Shown: positions 23,614 through 31,791 of the stretch, in pieces
Layout of the letters: each line of letters starts with the position of its first letter
Numbering within the stretch: the stretch's first letter is position 1
Assembly: GCA_964526565.1 (NCBI GenBank)
Contig: CAZGMC010000032.1
Span: 1 to 37,355 of the forward strand
From: CAZGMC01 sp964526565
Lineage (GTDB): Bacteria > Pseudomonadota > Alphaproteobacteria > DSM-16000 > Inquilinaceae
Reading direction: 5' to 3'
DNA length: 37,355 nt
Position numbers and translations under genes: made by a program
The notes under the pieces: generated by a model
What the model saw: only the letters and a program-made list of their open reading frames with translations
Told to the model about the DNA's origin: nothing
Databases searched by the model: none

Positions 23614-24288
23614 ATGGACACCGCACCGTCAGCCAAGCCCTGCGCCGGCCTTCTCGAGTGGCGCATCAGCGACGCCCCCGTGCCCTACGAGGCGGCGGTG
23701 GCGGCAATGGAGGCGCGCGTCGCGGCGATCCGCGCCGGCACCGCGCCCGAGCTCGTCTGGCTGCTGGAGCACCCGCCGCTCTACACCGCCGGCACCAGCG
23801 CCCGCGACGGCGACCTGCTGACGCCCGGCCGGTTCCCGGTCTACCGGTCCGGCCGCGGCGGCCAGTACACCTATCACGGGCCGGGCCAGCGGGTCGGCTA
23901 TGTCATGCTCGACCTCAGGCGGCGCGGCGCCGACCTGCGTGCCTTCGTGCACGACCTGGAGGAATGGCTGATTCGCGCCCTCGCCCGCTTCGGCGTGCGC
24001 GGCGAGCGGCGGCCGGGGCGGGTCGGCATCTGGGTCGACCGCGGCCATGGGCGGGAGGACAAGATCGCCGCCATCGGCGTGCGCGTCCGCCACTGGGTCA
24101 GCTTTCACGGCGTCGCCCTGAACGTCGAGCCGGACCTGACCCACTTCGCCGGCATCGTGCCGTGCGGCATCCGCGGTCACGGCGTCACCTCGCTGGTCGA
24201 CCTGGGCCACCCGGTGACCCTGCCCGAAGCCGACATGGCCCTGCGCGAGGCCTGGGAGGAGGTGTTCGGGGAAGGGCTGCAGCCGTGA
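23614..24288 (+). CDS. lipB: Octanoyl-[ACP]:protein N-octanoyltransferase LipB
   Basis: Transfers octanoate from acyl carrier protein to lipoyl domains of 2-oxoacid dehydrogenases and the glycine cleavage system, the first step of de novo lipoate attachment. The catalytic pair is present: Lys150 in EDKIAAIGVRV and Cys184 in GIVPCGI. Other signatures are LVWLLEHPPLYTAGTSA and RGGQYTYHGPGQ. The ATG at 23614 gives 224 aa, the family norm; the in-frame start at 23569 would add residues without homology and approach the tRNA. No lipA is adjacent. Confidence 0.96.
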   Translation: MDTAPSAKPCAGLLEWRISDAPVPYEAAVAAMEARVAAIRAGTAPELVWLLEHPPLYTAGTSARDGDLLTPGRFPVYRSGRGGQYTYHGPGQRVGYVMLDLRRRGADLRAFVHDLEEWLIRALARFGVRGERRPGRVGIWVDRGHGREDKIAAIGVRVRHWVSFHGVALNVEPDLTHFAGIVPCGIRGHGVTSLVDLGHPVTLPEADMALREAWEEVFGEGLQP

Positions 24289-24388
24289 GCGGACGATTGC
24301 ATGCTATCGTGTATTGAAACGCGGCACAGCTTAGTGTAACGTTAAGGCCGCCGTCCGGTTTTTCATATCGGCCCGGAACGGCGGTTCC

Positions 24389-24712
24389 ATGCAGGCAACA
24401 CACTCGAAAACGGCTGCAACACTGGATGAAGCCCTGAGCAGGCTGCGTGCCCATGCCGACGAGCTGCGCGGGCGCGGCGTGCTCCATGCTGCCGTGTTTG
24501 GCTCCGTCGCCCGCGGCGAGGCGCGCGAGGACAGCGATGTTGACGTGCTCATCGAGCTTGACCCGGACCATCCGATGGGGCTGTTCTAATACTCTGGGTT
24601 GTGCTTGTACATTGAAGATCTGTTCAACGGAAACGCTGACGTCGCCAACCGCCGGACCCTCAGGCTCTTACTGCGGGATGATCTTCTAAGGGACGCCGTG
24701 AATGCCTTCTAA
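24389..24712 (+). pseudogene. MntA-type nucleotidyltransferase antitoxin, nonsense-mutated
   Basis: The frame starts at ATG 24389 and shows the minimal nucleotidyltransferase signature VFGSVARGEAREDSDVDVL, which in this family carries out AMP transfer. TAA at 24587-24589 ends it after 66 codons, but the same frame continues with a sensible family sequence (YSGLCLYIEDLFNG, then DVANRRTLRLLLRDDL) to a stop at 24710-24712. One base change therefore explains the truncation. The restored 107-residue length fits MntA-type antitoxins, and the end overlaps the start of the HepT-like gene by 11 bases, as is usual for the pair. Confidence 0.75.
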
Positions 24713-25045
24713 GAATCCGACCCAACGGCTTGCAGATATCCTTGAAAACATCAGGCATGCCCGCAGTTTCACAAATGGCATGACGTTCGAGGATTTTTGC
24801 TCAGATCGCAAAACGTTCTATGAGTCTGCCCGCGCCCTGGAAATCATTTCTGAAGCAAGCCGTCGTCTTCCCGATGGCCTAAAGGCCCATCATGGAGATA
24901 TCGATTGGCAGGGACTTGGGACCTGGGAAACGTCTACCGGCACCAGTATGACATTATCCTGGAGGACATGATGTGGCATTCGCTGCAGCATGAACTGGAG
25001 CCGCTGTACCGCATTGCAGAGCTTGAAATGAGCAAATTACGGTGA
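24702..25045 (+). pseudogene. HepT-like (DUF86) toxin, frameshifted
   Basis: The frame from ATG 24702 codes HepT-family sequence (RLADILENIRHARSFTNGMT, then EIISEASRRLPDGLK and IDWQG), then leaves the family and stops at 24971. Family sequence resumes in another frame near 24917 (WDLGNVYRHQYDIILEDMMW) and ends at TGA 25043-25045. Aligning the two halves needs one base restored near 24915-24917, so a single-base deletion is the simplest explanation. HepT toxins are RNases silenced by their MNT partner; here the conserved H-x-Y is on the displaced part, so this protein is presumably inactive unless the shift is a sequencing error. Confidence 0.75.
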
Positions 25046-25111
25046 CGCTTTACTAATCTCCGCACCCGTGCTTTCCTGCCGTCGGGCAAACCAAGGCAAG
25101 GGAGCAGAGCG

Positions 25112-25822
25112 ATGGCACGGTTGGCGCGGATCGTGGTACCCGAGGTCCCGCATCACGTTACGCAGCGGGGCAACCGGCGCGAGCCGATCTTCTTCGAGGA
25201 TGGCGACTACGTCTTCTACCGCAGCCTGATCGCCGAGGCGGCCCGGCGCGCCGGGACGCAGGTTTGGGCCTATTGCCTGATGCCCAACCACGTCCACATG
25301 ATCGCCACCCCGGCCAACGAGGACGGCCTGCGCAAGACGTTCGCCGAGGCGCATCGGCGCTATACCCGCGCCATCAATGCCCGCTTCGGGTGGACCGGCC
25401 ATCTGTTCCAGGGCCGGTTCGGCGCCGTCGCCATGGACGAGGCGCACCTGATCGCCGCGGCGCGCTACATCGCCCTCTATCCGGTCAGGGCCGGGCTCAT
25501 CCGCCATCCCCGGGACTGGCCCTGGTCGAGCGTCCGCGCCCACCTGGAGGGGCGCGACGACGCCCTGGTGATGGTCGCGCCGCTGCTCGAGCGGGTGCCG
25601 GACTTCGCGGCACTGCTCGAGGCGGAGGACACCCCGGAGATCACCGAGCGGCTGGACCGGGCGGCGGGCGTCGGCCGGCCGCTCGGCTCGGCCGCCTGGC
25701 TGGCCGACCTGGAAGCGCGGCTCGGCCGGCCCCTGGCACCGGCCAGGCGCGGCCCCAAGCCCAGGGTCCAGGCCGCGACCGCCCCTCAAGGCGAGGCTGA
25801 AACAGGACAACGGGAAAAGTAA
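25112..25822 (+). CDS. REP-associated tyrosine transposase (RAYT; Y1/IS200-like)
   Basis: A 236-aa Y1 transposase domain protein. It starts MARLARIVVPEVPHHVTQRG and shows the HUH-type metal-binding pair in YCLMPNHVHMIA, the conserved RYTRAINARFGWTGHLFQGR, and the late ARYIALYPVRAGLI that holds the catalytic tyrosine in this group. RAYTs act on short palindromic REP sequences rather than on their own flanks. The protein looks full length. No inverted repeats bound the gene, but palindromes of suspected REP type are present at 9682-9903. Downstream, cgatccttgtc occurs twice (25831 and 25847). It follows the decayed toxin-antitoxin pair, suggesting an insertion hotspot. Confidence 0.88.
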   Translation: MARLARIVVPEVPHHVTQRGNRREPIFFEDGDYVFYRSLIAEAARRAGTQVWAYCLMPNHVHMIATPANEDGLRKTFAEAHRRYTRAINARFGWTGHLFQGRFGAVAMDEAHLIAAARYIALYPVRAGLIRHPRDWPWSSVRAHLEGRDDALVMVAPLLERVPDFAALLEAEDTPEITERLDRAAGVGRPLGSAAWLADLEARLGRPLAPARRGPKPRVQAATAPQGEAETGQREK

Positions 25823-25855
25823 ACCGTCACCGATCCTTGTCGTCATCGATCCTTG

Positions 25856-26734
25856 TCACCGGCCTATTGACCGGAGGTTCGGCCGGGCGACGACCAGAGC
25901 GACGCCGATCACGGCCACCGCCATGCCGGCCACGGCGGTCCAGCCGAACCGCTCGTCGAACAGGATCCAGGCGACCACGGCGGTGCACGGCGGCACCAGA
26001 TAGAACAGGCCGGCGACCCGGGCCGCCGCCCCGCGCCGGATCAGCAGCATCAGCAGGCCGACCGCGCCGATCGACAGCACGACTGCCAGCCAGACCAGCG
26101 CGATGACGAAATCGGCGTGCCAGACGATCCGGTTGGTCTCGATCGCGACGGCCAGCAGGCCGGTAACGGCCAAGGCGGCGCCATACTGGGCCACGGCCGC
26201 CCAGCGCCAGTCGAGGCCGCCGCCGAACCGCTTCTGGTAGAGCGTGCCGCCGGTGATCGCGCACAGCCCGACCACCGCCAGGCCGACCGCATCCAGCCCG
26301 AAGCCGGCAAACAGCGCGCCGCCGCCGACATCGACCTTCTCCGAGAGCACCAGCGCCACGCCGGCAAGGCCGAGGCCGAGGCCAACCCACTGCCGCGGAC
26401 TGACCCGCTCGCCCAGCAACGGCCCGACCACCGCCCCGGTCAGCAGCGGCTGCAACCCGACGATCAGCGCCGCCAGGGCCGCCGGCAGGCCGTGGTCGAT
26501 CGCCGCGAACACCGATCCCAGATAGCCGGAATGCAGCAGCACGCCGGTCAGCGCCTCGTGACGGCAGGCAATGAGCGGCGGCAGCGGCACCCGCACCGCG
26601 GCGATCAGCACCGCGAAGATCCCGATCACCAGGGCGAACCGCAGGGCCAGAAAGGTCATCGGCTCGGCATAGGGCAGGCCGAGCCGCGCGCCGATGAACC
26701 CGGTCGACCACAGCAGGACGAACAGGCCGGGCAT
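25856..26734 (-). CDS. EamA/DMT-family transporter
   Basis: A 292-aa inner-membrane protein of the drug/metabolite transporter superfamily, with about ten hydrophobic helices in two EamA halves. The first half includes FVLLWSTGFIGARLGLPYAE and the LAALIVGLQPLLTGAVVGPL region. The second half ends AGLFYLVPPCTAVVAWILF. Such carriers export amino acids or other small metabolites; substrate is unknown. The stop comes 33 bases from the convergent RAYT end. It begins three bases after the acylphosphatase stop, so the two are translated from one message. Confidence 0.9.
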   Translation of the reverse strand: MPGLFVLLWSTGFIGARLGLPYAEPMTFLALRFALVIGIFAVLIAAVRVPLPPLIACRHEALTGVLLHSGYLGSVFAAIDHGLPAALAALIVGLQPLLTGAVVGPLLGERVSPRQWVGLGLGLAGVALVLSEKVDVGGGALFAGFGLDAVGLAVVGLCAITGGTLYQKRFGGGLDWRWAAVAQYGAALAVTGLLAVAIETNRIVWHADFVIALVWLAVVLSIGAVGLLMLLIRRGAAARVAGLFYLVPPCTAVVAWILFDERFGWTAVAGMAVAVIGVALVVARPNLRSIGR

Positions 26735-26737
26735 CCC

Positions 26738-27043
26738 CTATCGCGTCGGCGTCTGGCGAAAACCGACGGGGCCGGGGTCGCTGCCGCGGGAGATCTTGAC
26801 GTCCTGCACCTGGGCGCTGGGTGGGCCCTGGCGGCACAGTTGGACCATCTCCTCCACGGCGTCGGGCGGCCCCGCCACCAGGGTCTCGACCGAGCCGTCC
26901 GAGACGTTGCGCACCCAGCCGTCGAGGCCGCGGCGCTGCGCCTCGTCCACCGCCCAGCCGCGGAACCAGACGCCCTGGACGCGGCCGAATATGCGCATGT
27001 GCACGGCCTTGCGGCCGTCGCTGTCCGCTGCCTCTCCGCTCAT
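26738..27043 (-). CDS. acyP: Acylphosphatase
   Basis: Hydrolyses acyl phosphates such as carbamoyl phosphate or acetyl phosphate in the cytoplasm. The 101-aa protein holds the phosphate loop GRVQGVWFRGW with the catalytic Arg and, further on, VRNVSDGSVE with the catalytic Asn. The C-terminal SAQVQDVKI strand is also typical. I choose the ATG at 27043 (MSGEAADSDG), giving the usual family length; the upstream in-frame extension to 27304 is low-complexity. It is followed directly by the EamA transporter gene (three-base gap). Confidence 0.93.
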   Translation of the reverse strand: MSGEAADSDGRKAVHMRIFGRVQGVWFRGWAVDEAQRRGLDGWVRNVSDGSVETLVAGPPDAVEEMVQLCRQGPPSAQVQDVKISRGSDPGPVGFRQTPTR

Positions 27044-27246
27044 CGCCACCCGCTGCCCTTGCCGTCGCAGTGCGGCGGCCGCCGCATCCGGCACCACGCC
27101 CTGCGATAACCGTTCGCAAGAAATAGCAGCAAGGCCGGTGCCGAGACCAGCGGGAACTTCGGCCCTGCCGGTCGCCGCGGGCGGGCCAGAAAAGCAAAGC
27201 CGCCGCTGGGGGATCCGTCGCCGACTCATGACAGGCGGGCCCGGCC

Positions 27247-27280
27247 CCGGCGCCAGGGGACCGGGCCCGGCAGGCGCCGG
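27247..27280. terminator. GC-rich inverted repeat downstream of the chemotaxis receptor gene
   Basis: ccggcgcc (27247-27254) pairs perfectly with ggcgccgg (27273-27280), and the loop holds a further palindrome ccgggcccgg. It lies 34 bases beyond the receptor stop on the minus strand. There is no T-run, so it may be a Rho-assisted terminator or 3' stabiliser. Confidence 0.35.
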
Positions 27281-27314
27281 CCCAGAGTCACGCGGGGCGG
27301 TCACGCGGCGGGGG

Positions 27315-29354
27315 TCAGGCGGCGCGCACGTCGGTCAGGAACTGCCGGACGATGGCGCGCAGCCGGTCGGACTGCCTGGCGAGATCGCCGGAGGCACCAA
27401 GCACCTGCGTCGCCGCCGTGCCGGTCTCGCCGGCCGCCTGGGTGACGCCGGTGATGTTCGACGAGACCTCCGCCGTGCCCATGGCGGCCTGCTGGATGTT
27501 GCGGGCGATCTCCTGGGTCGCCGCGTTCTGCTCCTCCACTGCCGAGGCGACGCCGGTGGCGATCTCGTTGATCTCGCGGATGCGCCCGCCGATCCGCTGG
27601 ATCGCCTCGACCGTGGTGCCGGTGGCCGACTGCACGTCGGCGATCTGCTTGGCGATCTCCTCGGTCGCCTTGGCCGTCTGGTTGGCCAGGCTCTTGACCT
27701 CCGAGGCGACCACGGCAAAGCCCTTGCCGGCGTCCCCGGCCCGCGCCGCCTCGATGGTGGCGTTGAGGGCGAGCAGGTTGGTCTGCTCGGCGATCGAGGT
27801 GATCAGCTGCACGACCTCGCCGATCTTCTGCGCGGTTTCGGCGAGGCGCTCGACCTGCTGGTTGGAGTCGTCGGCCTCATGGGCGGCCGTCCCGGCCAGC
27901 CCGCTGGTCTTGTCGACCTGACGGCCGATCTCCCGGATCGAGCTGGACAGCTCCTCGGCCGCGCTGGCCACCGTCTGGACGTTGCCCGACGCCTGCTCCG
28001 ACGCGGCGGCGACGGCGGTCGCCTGGCGGTTGGCCTGCTCGGCCGTGGCCGACAGCCCCTCGGCCGTGTGCTGCAGCTCGTTCGACGCGGTGGCAACAGT
28101 CTCCAGCACCTCGGCGACACCATCGTCGAACGCGGTGGTCAGATGGGTGACGCGCTCGGCGCGGGCGACACGCTGCTCCTGGTCCCTGGCAGCGGCGGCG
28201 ACCAGCTCGTCGTTGCGGATTACGTTGTCCTTGAACACCTGGACCGCCTTGGCCATGGCGCCAACCTCGTCCGTCTGGTCCTGCGCCGGGATGGCCACGG
28301 CCTTGTCACCGCCGGCCAGCCGGCCCATGGCGCCGGTCATGGCGATGATCGGCCGCGAAATGCCGCGACCGATCACGAAGGCGGCGATGAAACCGGTCAC
28401 GATGCTGACGATGGCGGCGATGATGACGGTGACGACGGCGCGCTGCATGGCCGTGGTCGCCGCAGGGCCCAGCTCGTCCTGGCGCTCCTTGATGTCCAGC
28501 TTGAACCGTTCGATGAGCTCGGCAACTTCGGGCCCGACCCGGTCCATGGTGCCTCGGATCAGGGCGTCGCGCTCGCCGACCACGTCGCGCATGCGAGCGA
28601 GGTTGGCGCGGTAGGTCTGCGTCGCCTCCACGACAGCGACCGCAGCGGTCCGCGCCTGACGGCTGTCCAAGGCGCGCTCCATGGCCGCCGCGTTCTGGTC
28701 GAGCTGCTGGAACTCGGCCATGGCGCGGGTGAAGGCGTTCTGGTCGCTGATGTCGACCAGGAACCTGGCTGCGTAGAGCCGCGCCAGCAGCAGGTTGCGC
28801 AGCGCCGCCGACGCGGCGGCGGCGCCGTTGATGTCCTCCGCCTCGAACGCGGCCGTCTCGATGGCAGTCAGTTCGGCCGCGATCTGCGGGCCCAGCGCAT
28901 TGAGGCCATCGAGCAGTTCGGTGCGCTCGGCCTGGTACGCCTGCACCTGCCGGAAGGCGGTGAGATAGGCCTCGAGCTGGGTGCTCAGCCGGTCGAGCAC
29001 CGCGGCCTGTCCGGCCTCGGGGATCAGTTCGGCACCGGTCTCGTCGATGACGAGCGCGGCGGTGGCTCCGATGAACTGCCGGGCCTGCTCGGCCTCGGCC
29101 AGCACCCTGCGCGCCGACCGCTCATCGGCGATGATGATGAAGTCCTTGGCGGCAAGGCGCACGGTCAGCATGTTCGCCTGGATGCGGCCGGCTTCGTTGG
29201 CCGCGCGCGCCAGCGCACGATACTCGGCAAAGTCCCGATTGGCGCCGCTCAAGGCCAGATAGCCCACGACACTGATCACGGCCAGCAGGACGAGCACGGT
29301 CCCGAAGCCGACCCAGATTTTCATGTTTATGCGGATGTTGCCGAGCCTGAACAT
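27315..29354 (-). CDS. Methyl-accepting chemotaxis protein
   Basis: A 679-aa inner-membrane receptor that signals through CheA/CheW to flagellar motors. One helix spans about residues 12-35 (WVGFGTVLVLLAVISVVGYL). A long helical periplasmic domain of roughly 290 residues follows (RIQANMLTVRLAAKDFIIIA), of the helical bimodular type by length and character. A second helix (VTVIIAAIVSIVTGFIAAFV), a HAMP domain and the cytoplasmic signalling hairpin come next, with the conserved tip EQTNLLALNATIEAARAGDA and GKGFAVVASEVKSLA. The ATG at 29354 has an aggagga-type site (ggagg) upstream; longer starts lack one. No che genes are adjacent; ligand unknown. Confidence 0.93.
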   Translation of the reverse strand: MFRLGNIRINMKIWVGFGTVLVLLAVISVVGYLALSGANRDFAEYRALARAANEAGRIQANMLTVRLAAKDFIIIADERSARRVLAEAEQARQFIGATAALVIDETGAELIPEAGQAAVLDRLSTQLEAYLTAFRQVQAYQAERTELLDGLNALGPQIAAELTAIETAAFEAEDINGAAAASAALRNLLLARLYAARFLVDISDQNAFTRAMAEFQQLDQNAAAMERALDSRQARTAAVAVVEATQTYRANLARMRDVVGERDALIRGTMDRVGPEVAELIERFKLDIKERQDELGPAATTAMQRAVVTVIIAAIVSIVTGFIAAFVIGRGISRPIIAMTGAMGRLAGGDKAVAIPAQDQTDEVGAMAKAVQVFKDNVIRNDELVAAAARDQEQRVARAERVTHLTTAFDDGVAEVLETVATASNELQHTAEGLSATAEQANRQATAVAAASEQASGNVQTVASAAEELSSSIREIGRQVDKTSGLAGTAAHEADDSNQQVERLAETAQKIGEVVQLITSIAEQTNLLALNATIEAARAGDAGKGFAVVASEVKSLANQTAKATEEIAKQIADVQSATGTTVEAIQRIGGRIREINEIATGVASAVEEQNAATQEIARNIQQAAMGTAEVSSNITGVTQAAGETGTAATQVLGASGDLARQSDRLRAIVRQFLTDVRAA

Positions 29355-29655
29355 GCCAGGGTCCTCCATCTGTTCAGGGACTTCCGGATGTCGGGGCAGG
29401 CGGCGGGCTTCCCGCCCGAACGGGCCCGGGAAACGGGTCGTCGTACCGGCATTTCGGAACGTCGAGCCTGCAGCGTCGGCCGCAACGGCATTGTCTCTCC
29501 GTCGGGCCATCTCCTGGCACAGCGTAGGGTCAAATATTTAACAAAGCGCCAATTAGCCCGCGATGCAGCGGACCCGGCATGCATGCCCGGTGCATGGCTG
29601 TATCGCGTGTGCCGGATACCGCTGGACACCCCTGAAAGCCGAGACAGGGAAAGCC
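29355..29655. other. Region between the pentapeptide gene and the chemotaxis receptor
   Basis: No gene is seen. It includes an AT-rich spot near 29530-29560 that could hold a receptor promoter on the minus strand, and the palindrome GGCATGCATGCC near 29576, downstream of the pentapeptide-repeat gene. Confidence 0.4.
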
Positions 29656-30852
29656 CTATGCGTCCACCCGGCGCAGCCGGTCGCGCCCGCGCCGCGCGCT
29701 GGCGGCCAGGGCCGTGGTCAGGCCGGTGCCCGGCAGGACGCCGGTCCGGGCTTTCTCCAGGCGGGCATCGCGCAGATTGGCAGCACACAGGTCGGTGCCG
29801 CGCAGGTCGGCGCCGCGCAGGTCGGCGCGGACCAGGTTGGCGTGGCTCAGGTCGGCCGCCGCCAGAAGCGCGCCGCGCAGGTCGGCCTCGGCGAGGACCG
29901 CGATGGCAAGGTCGGCGGCGGCGAGATTGGCTCCGGCGAGCTGCCGGCCGCGCAGGTCGGCATCGGTCAGCACGAGCCGGCGGCCGTCCTGCCCGCCCGA
30001 CAGGATCCAGTCGGCATGGTCCTCCAGCAAGCGCCGCAGGTCGCCGTCGCTGGGCGCCGCGCGGCGGTCGCCGATGCGGACCTGGTCCAGGTCGATGTCG
30101 CGCAGGGTCAGATCGTCACAGAACGCGCCACGGAAATCGGCATCGGCGACGCGGCTGCCGCGGAACACGGCACCGATCACTTCGGCCCCGCGGAACAGCG
30201 TCGCCCGCAGATCGGCGCCGGCGAACTCGGCGAAATGGATGACGGCTTCGCTGAAATCGGCGCCCTTGAGCCGCGACTGGCCGAGTCGCGTCCGCTCCAG
30301 CCGGGCGCCCCGGAAGCTGGTGCCCTGCCCGTCCTGCGGGATGCTGGCCACGGTGCAGACAATCGCCCCTTCGCGCAGGTCGGCGCCCTGCAGGCACGCA
30401 TCGCTCAGGTCGGCGCGGTCGAAGGCGGCACCGCGCAGGTCGGCACGCTCGAACTCGCTGGCGCGCAGGTCGGCATCGCGGAAGCGGGCACCGAAGATGT
30501 TGGCGAAGCGGAAGCGGGCGCCGCGCAGGTCGGCACCATCGAAGACGCAGGCGACGAACTCGCTGGAGGAGAAGTCCAGGCCGCGCAGATCGAGGCCGCT
30601 CAGGTCGCAGTGGCGCAGCACGGCACGGCGCGCATTGGGGGCGCCGCGGTTGAACCGGCCGTGCAGCTCGGCCAGCCGCGGCATCACTGCCTGGCTCAGC
30701 CGCAAGCCGCTGAGCGCCTGTGCACCGCGGATCACGCGGCTGCCGGCCGCCCCTCGCACCACGCCACTTCGCATGTCCCTCGCCTTGATGGTCGCCGCAC
30801 TGCGGCCGACAACCAAACCGGCGCAGGCCATGCGGCTCGGCACCACCATCAT
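29656..30852 (-). CDS. Pentapeptide-repeat protein, paralogue of the one at 2836-4203
   Basis: Up to 398 aa, mainly ADLRG-type pentapeptides. It shares the architecture of the first protein: a helical module at about 58-85 (MPRLAELHGRFNRGAPNARR then AVLRHCDLSGLDL), a non-repeat loop after LREGAIV at about 161-178, and a second module at 273-300 (LRRLLEDHADWILSGGQDGR). The start is uncertain: ATGs at 30852, 30774 and 30684 are in frame and none has a good ribosome site, so the first 50 residues are doubtful. No export signal. Function unknown. It is not close to partners that suggest a role, being flanked by a chemotaxis receptor and a 2TM protein. Confidence 0.8.
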   Translation of the reverse strand: MMVVPSRMACAGLVVGRSAATIKARDMRSGVVRGAAGSRVIRGAQALSGLRLSQAVMPRLAELHGRFNRGAPNARRAVLRHCDLSGLDLRGLDFSSSEFVACVFDGADLRGARFRFANIFGARFRDADLRASEFERADLRGAAFDRADLSDACLQGADLREGAIVCTVASIPQDGQGTSFRGARLERTRLGQSRLKGADFSEAVIHFAEFAGADLRATLFRGAEVIGAVFRGSRVADADFRGAFCDDLTLRDIDLDQVRIGDRRAAPSDGDLRRLLEDHADWILSGGQDGRRLVLTDADLRGRQLAGANLAAADLAIAVLAEADLRGALLAAADLSHANLVRADLRGADLRGTDLCAANLRDARLEKARTGVLPGTGLTTALAASARRGRDRLRRVDA

Positions 30853-30894
30853 TCAGGAAGGTGAACAAAGCGTTAGAAAGAGCCGCGGCAAGGC

Positions 30895-31137
30895 CTAGAC
30901 CTTTGGCGGACCGAACAGCTCCATGACCCAGGCGACATGGACGGCCAGCGGCGTGCCCCACGCCACCATGACGAACGGAAACCACACCGTCTCGGGCGTC
31001 GTCAGCAGGTTGACCGGCACCAGGACGACCATGACCGCGAAATAGGCGATCAGGTGGTTGAGCAGGCCGCTGCGGCGGCGCCGCCGGATCGCTCCCAGTC
31101 TTGCCTGCGACGACCCGCTTTCCGCCATCGGCTGCAC
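30895..31137 (-). CDS. 2TM-domain membrane protein
   Basis: An 80-aa protein with a basic N-terminus (ARLGAIRRRRRSGLLNH) and two hydrophobic helices (LIAYFAVMVVLVPVNLL and WFPFVMVAWGTPLAVHVAWV) separated by a short TPETV turn, the 2TM-domain pattern. The function of this family is unknown; related domains are fused to histidine kinases. Starts at 31137 or 31128 are possible. It follows the YceI/cytochrome operon on the same strand after a repeat array. Confidence 0.75.
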   Translation of the reverse strand: MQPMAESGSSQARLGAIRRRRRSGLLNHLIAYFAVMVVLVPVNLLTTPETVWFPFVMVAWGTPLAVHVAWVMELFGPPKV

Positions 31138-31142
31138 CCCCC

Positions 31143-31219
31143 CGCCTTCAACGCCGCCTTGAACGCCGCCTTGAACGCCGCCTTGAACGCCCGGTCCATT
31201 GCGCCCGGTCTATTGCGCC
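31143..31219. repeat. Two adjacent tandem arrays: 12 bases x 4 and 14 bases x 2
   Basis: Four units of cgcctt(c/g)aacgc fill 31143-31190. Two units of cggtc(c/t)attgcgcc fill 31192-31219, the second carrying the stop codon of the YceI gene (31210-31212). Together they occupy the whole spacer between the YceI and 2TM genes. Confidence 0.9.
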
Positions 31220-31788
31220 CGCACCGCCGTCAGGTCGACGACGATCGTGACTTCCCGCCCGACAGCATCGCCCGCTTCCCACTGGCCCTGGCCGATGCCG
31301 TAGTCGACGCGGTCGACCGTCAGTTCGCCGTGCATGCGTGCCGTATCGCCGTCGATCTCCAGGGTGAACGGCAGCACCACGGGCCGCGTCACGCCGCGCA
31401 TGGTGAGGTCGGCGTCGGCCTCGTAGCGGCCCTCGCCGACACGGCGGAAGCCGGTCGTCGCGAATCGTGCCTCAGGGTATTCCGCGACATTGAACCACTC
31501 CGCCGACTTGGCGATCTCGTCGCGCTGGCCGTTGCCGGTGGCGAAGCTGTCGACGGCGATGACCACGGTCACGGCGCCGGCGTCGAGGTTGTCCGGATCG
31601 AAGGTGATGTCGGCCTCGAAGCGGTCGAAGGCGCCCTCGAACCGGCTGCCCGTCTGGGTGCCGACGAAGCCGAGCCGGCTCGTGTCGCCGTCGACGACCC
31701 ACTCCGCCGCCCCGGCCGGGGCGGCCGCAGCGGCGCCGAGCGCCAGGACCGCACCAAAGGCGATGGCGGCAATACGGTTGACGATCAT
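31210..31788 (-). CDS. YceI-family periplasmic protein, copy 2
   Basis: A 192-aa exported lipocalin-like protein; YceI members bind isoprenoid or polyprenyl chains in a barrel. The signal peptide spans about residues 1-28 (AIAFGAVLALGAAAAAPAGA). The mature part shows EWVVDGDTSRLGFVG, a FDRFEADITFDP strand pair, FPN-like WFNVAEYPEARF and the family motif LTMRGVTRPVVLPF. The ATG at 31788 is three bases after the cytochrome b561 stop. With the other YceI gene upstream it forms a YceI-cytochrome b-YceI operon. Confidence 0.9.
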   Translation of the reverse strand: MIVNRIAAIAFGAVLALGAAAAAPAGAAEWVVDGDTSRLGFVGTQTGSRFEGAFDRFEADITFDPDNLDAGAVTVVIAVDSFATGNGQRDEIAKSAEWFNVAEYPEARFATTGFRRVGEGRYEADADLTMRGVTRPVVLPFTLEIDGDTARMHGELTVDRVDYGIGQGQWEAGDAVGREVTIVVDLTAVRAQ

Positions 31789-31791
31789 GCC

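Noticed and set aside
20099..23614. 1171-codon plus-strand open frame
   Set aside because: Antisense to the APH/ATPase and mgtE genes and it crosses the tRNA; no family signature.
26694..30242. 1182-codon plus-strand open frame
   Set aside because: Shadow of the acylphosphatase, chemotaxis receptor and pentapeptide genes on the other strand.
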